Assembly: GCA_029244465.1 (NCBI GenBank) | Contig: JAQWQN010000165.1 | Coordinates: 1 to 15,227, forward strand | Source: Pseudomonadales bacterium | GTDB taxonomy: Bacteria; Pseudomonadota; Gammaproteobacteria; Pseudomonadales; Azotimanducaceae | Direction: 5' to 3' | DNA length: 15,227 nucleotides | Shown: one piece after another, positions 13,478 to 15,227 of the stretch | How the letters are laid out: each line of letters opens with the position of its first letter | How positions within the stretch are numbered: the stretch's first letter is position 1 | The notes under the pieces: generated by a model | Databases searched by the model: none | What the model was told of the DNA's origin: nothing | Seen by the model: only the letters and a program-made list of their open reading frames with translations | Translations under genes and position numbers: made by a program

Positions 13478-13882
13478 CTACTCCGGCTTTTTCCTCACGT
13501 AGAGGACGAGCTCATGGTCGACGAGCTGATAACCATGCTCATCAGCGATTTGCTGCTGGAGAAGTTCGATGCGCTCGCTGATAAATTCGGTGACTTTACC
13601 GGTATCGACGTCAACCATATGATCGTGGTGCGTTTCGTTAGCCAGCTCATAGACCGAATGGCCATCATCGAAATTATGGCGCTCTACCATGCCGGCGGTT
13701 TCGAATTGCGTGAGCACGCGGTAGACCGTCGCTAGCCCAATCGTCTCATCAGACTGGAGCAGCTTCTTATAAACGTCCTCAGCGCTCATGTGGTGAGGAT
13801 CCGCCAGTCCCAGGACTTCGAGGACTTTGAGTCGAGGTAACGTAACTTTAAGCCCTGCTTTTTTTAGATCCTTACCCGACAT
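13478..13882 (-). CDS. fur: Ferric uptake regulator
   Basis: The 134-residue protein is a full-length Fur, the Fe(II)-dependent dimeric repressor of iron genes. Residues 1-83 form the winged helix (KKAGLKVTLPRLKVLEVL, HMSAEDVYKKLL, GLATVYRVLTQFETAGMVERHNF); 84-134 form the metal-binding dimerisation domain with HHDH (85-88), E99 and H123. It closely follows the Pseudomonas type. It contains no cysteine at all: the CxxC zinc site of E. coli-type Fur reads VDVDTG here, and even the single Cys kept in Pseudomonas aeruginosa Fur is a valine. The ATG at 13882 has AAGGA 6 nt upstream. It diverges from the acyl-CoA dehydrogenase gene and lies just upstream of feoAB in the same direction, separated by 133 bp that contain feoA's own regulatory sites. 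Confidence 0.97.
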   Translation of the reverse strand: MSGKDLKKAGLKVTLPRLKVLEVLGLADPHHMSAEDVYKKLLQSDETIGLATVYRVLTQFETAGMVERHNFDDGHSVYELANETHHDHMVDVDTGKVTEFISERIELLQQQIADEHGYQLVDHELVLYVRKKPE

Positions 13883-13962
13883 GATGTGTCCTTCTTCTAA
13901 TGCGGCAACGATACTACAATCAAGATCAGGGAACTAACAGAATCACGAGACTCGGGGAAGTT
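13883..13962. promoter_or_regulatory. Divergent promoter region of fur and the acyl-CoA dehydrogenase
   Basis: Eighty base pairs between the two divergent starts. On the fur strand a TTGATT (13923-13918) and CATTAG (about 13902-13897) are about 15 bp apart, a weak sigma70 match. On the plus strand CGGGGAAG precedes the ATG at 13963. No Fur box or other clear dyad was found, so autoregulation of fur is not supported by the sequence. Confidence 0.3.
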
Positions 13963-15165
13963 ATGCTAAATCTATCCATACCGGAACATATTGTTCCACT
14001 GCGCAGTAAAGTACTGAATTTTGTTGAACAGGAAGTCTATCCGGTCGAGAAAGAATTGACCGAAGACAAAGTCGGTTCACGTCGTGGCGATATCATGCGT
14101 GGCCTTATGGACAAGGCCAAAGCTGAAGGGCTGTGGGCATTAGGCCATCCAGAAGAAATCGGTGGTGGCGGCCTTCCTTTTATGGACTACGTTTTTGTCA
14201 ATGAAGTGGTCGGCCGCAGCGAAATCGCAATGGTCGCGTTGGGCACACACTCATTGCAAGATTCGATCATGCTACATCGATATGCGAATGAAGAATGGCG
14301 CGACAAATATCTTGCGCCGCTGGTCGCCGGTGAAGTGTTTCCAAGCTTCGGTATGACCGAGCCGGGGGTGGCAAGTTCTGACCCGACCCAACTGCAAACG
14401 CGAGCCGTGCTAGAAGGCGATGAATGGGTCATCAATGGTCGGAAATGGTTTACCTCCGGCGCTGGTAATGCGGCCTATACCACGGCGATGGTCAGAACCG
14501 AAGGCGATGAGACACCTGATCATGCTGCATTCTCAATGATCGTGGTTCCCACTGAAACGCCTGGCTACAACATCCTCCGAGATGTCAAAGTGATGGGTCA
14601 AGCAGATGGCCACTATGAGGTTGTTTACGACGATGTACGCGTACCAAAAGAAAACCTACTTGGACCTCGGGGTCATGGTTTCAAAATCGCGCAAGATCGA
14701 TTGGGGCCTGGTCGGATCTTCCATTGCATGCGTTGGTTAGGACAGGCGCAGAGGGCGTTCGATTTGATGTGTGATCGAGCCAACAACCGCGTTGCGTTCG
14801 GCAAGGCCTTGGCTGAACACCAGCAAATACAAAAGTTTGTCTTTGAATCTGCGGCGGAAATTCAGGCTAGCCGCTTGCTGACACTGCACGCGGCGCAAAA
14901 AATAGATCAAGGTGATGAAGCCCGTATTGAGATTGGGCTGATCAAAGTCTACGGCGCATCGATGCTGCACAATGTGATCGATCGTGCGATTCAAGTCCAT
15001 GGGGCGCTGGGCGTGACGGAAGATACACCGCTGGAAAGAATGTATCGGCATGCGCGATTTGCACGAATTTACGATGGCGCTGACGAAGTGCATATTCAAA
15101 ATACGGGTGGTCGAATTCTCCGTCGTTATGCAAACGGCGAAGGTTTCGATATTGGTATGCGGTAG
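13963..15165 (+). CDS. Acyl-CoA dehydrogenase, ACAD10/11-like subgroup
   Basis: The 400-residue protein is a complete acyl-CoA dehydrogenase, a cytoplasmic FAD enzyme that oxidises acyl-CoA to the 2,3-enoyl form and passes electrons to ETF. Parts in order: an N-terminal helical domain (SIPEHIVPLRSKVLNFVEQEV), the FAD/substrate strands FGMTEPGVASSD (129-140) and WFTSGAGNAAY (162-172), RLGPGRIFHCMRWLGQAQRAFD (246-267), QVHGALGV (344-351) and IYDGADEVH (369-377). In most family members the base in that last motif is Glu; here it is Asp371, which with the RWLGQAQRAF block suggests the ACAD10/11-like branch acting on longer or branched acyl-CoAs. The open frame reaches back to an ATG at 13900, but ATG 13963 with CGGGGAAG upstream gives the normal N-terminus. 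Another gene starts 47 nt downstream, probably in the same operon. Confidence 0.93.
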   Translation: MLNLSIPEHIVPLRSKVLNFVEQEVYPVEKELTEDKVGSRRGDIMRGLMDKAKAEGLWALGHPEEIGGGGLPFMDYVFVNEVVGRSEIAMVALGTHSLQDSIMLHRYANEEWRDKYLAPLVAGEVFPSFGMTEPGVASSDPTQLQTRAVLEGDEWVINGRKWFTSGAGNAAYTTAMVRTEGDETPDHAAFSMIVVPTETPGYNILRDVKVMGQADGHYEVVYDDVRVPKENLLGPRGHGFKIAQDRLGPGRIFHCMRWLGQAQRAFDLMCDRANNRVAFGKALAEHQQIQKFVFESAAEIQASRLLTLHAAQKIDQGDEARIEIGLIKVYGASMLHNVIDRAIQVHGALGVTEDTPLERMYRHARFARIYDGADEVHIQNTGGRILRRYANGEGFDIGMR

Positions 15166-15212
15166 GATGCAGTAATCGAAAAAGAGCACGCACTGAGAAA
15201 ACGAGAGTAAGC

Positions 15213-15227
15213 ATGCAAGAACAAGAA
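15213..15227 (+). CDS. First five codons of a gene cut by the right edge
   Basis: After the acyl-CoA dehydrogenase stop, a GAGAG 7 nt before an ATG begins MQEQE and runs out of the window. In many bacteria ACAD10/11-like dehydrogenases are followed by an aminoglycoside-phosphotransferase-like kinase gene, so that is a natural guess, but five residues cannot show it. Confidence 0.4.

Overview
The window (about 15.2 kb, GC near 50% by eye) reads as chromosomal DNA of a free-living Gram-negative bacterium, most likely a gammaproteobacterium. The evidence is the Pseudomonas-type Fur sequence, an outer-membrane porin ending in Phe, periplasmic export signals, and the mix of acyl-CoA enzymes. I see no insertion sequence, phage gene, CRISPR array, tRNA or rRNA. 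Genes are dense, with two gene-poor stretches of 300-400 bp.

Left part (1-8242): a glutathione S-transferase cut by the window edge (minus) diverges from a class II, SIRT4-like sirtuin (plus, GTG start, possibly leaderless). The sirtuin converges on a luciferase-like flavin monooxygenase (minus). Next come two overlapping plus-strand genes for small exported proteins. They are diverged paralogues sharing four cysteines at nearly identical spacing and resemble the DUF6491 family. After about 310 bp without a gene comes a 1111-residue single-chain biotin-dependent acyl-CoA carboxylase (minus, TTG start) with biotin carboxylase, biotin carrier and carboxyltransferase in one polypeptide. After another roughly 400 bp gap is a MerR-type DNA-binding domain fused to TPR repeats (plus).

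Right part (8381-13882): the most coherent block is a minus-strand iron locus, read right to left as fur, feoA, feoB, a coiled-coil outer-membrane porin, an exported FMN-binding protein with a covalent flavinylation motif, and a two-helix PepSY-type inner-membrane protein. feoA/feoB overlap by 4 nt, and the FMN and PepSY genes overlap by 47 nt. Imperfect Fur-box-like sites lie upstream of feoA and, over a plausible -35 element, upstream of the porin. My inference is that the last three genes form a cell-envelope electron-transfer module that reduces Fe(III) (or opens the outer membrane to iron) to supply Fe(II) to FeoB, all under Fur. This is the best candidate here for an under-described system. 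feoA also has a perfect 9-bp inverted repeat in its leader and no visible Shine-Dalgarno sequence.

Right edge: divergent from fur is an acyl-CoA dehydrogenase of the ACAD10/11-like kind, followed by the first five codons of another gene.
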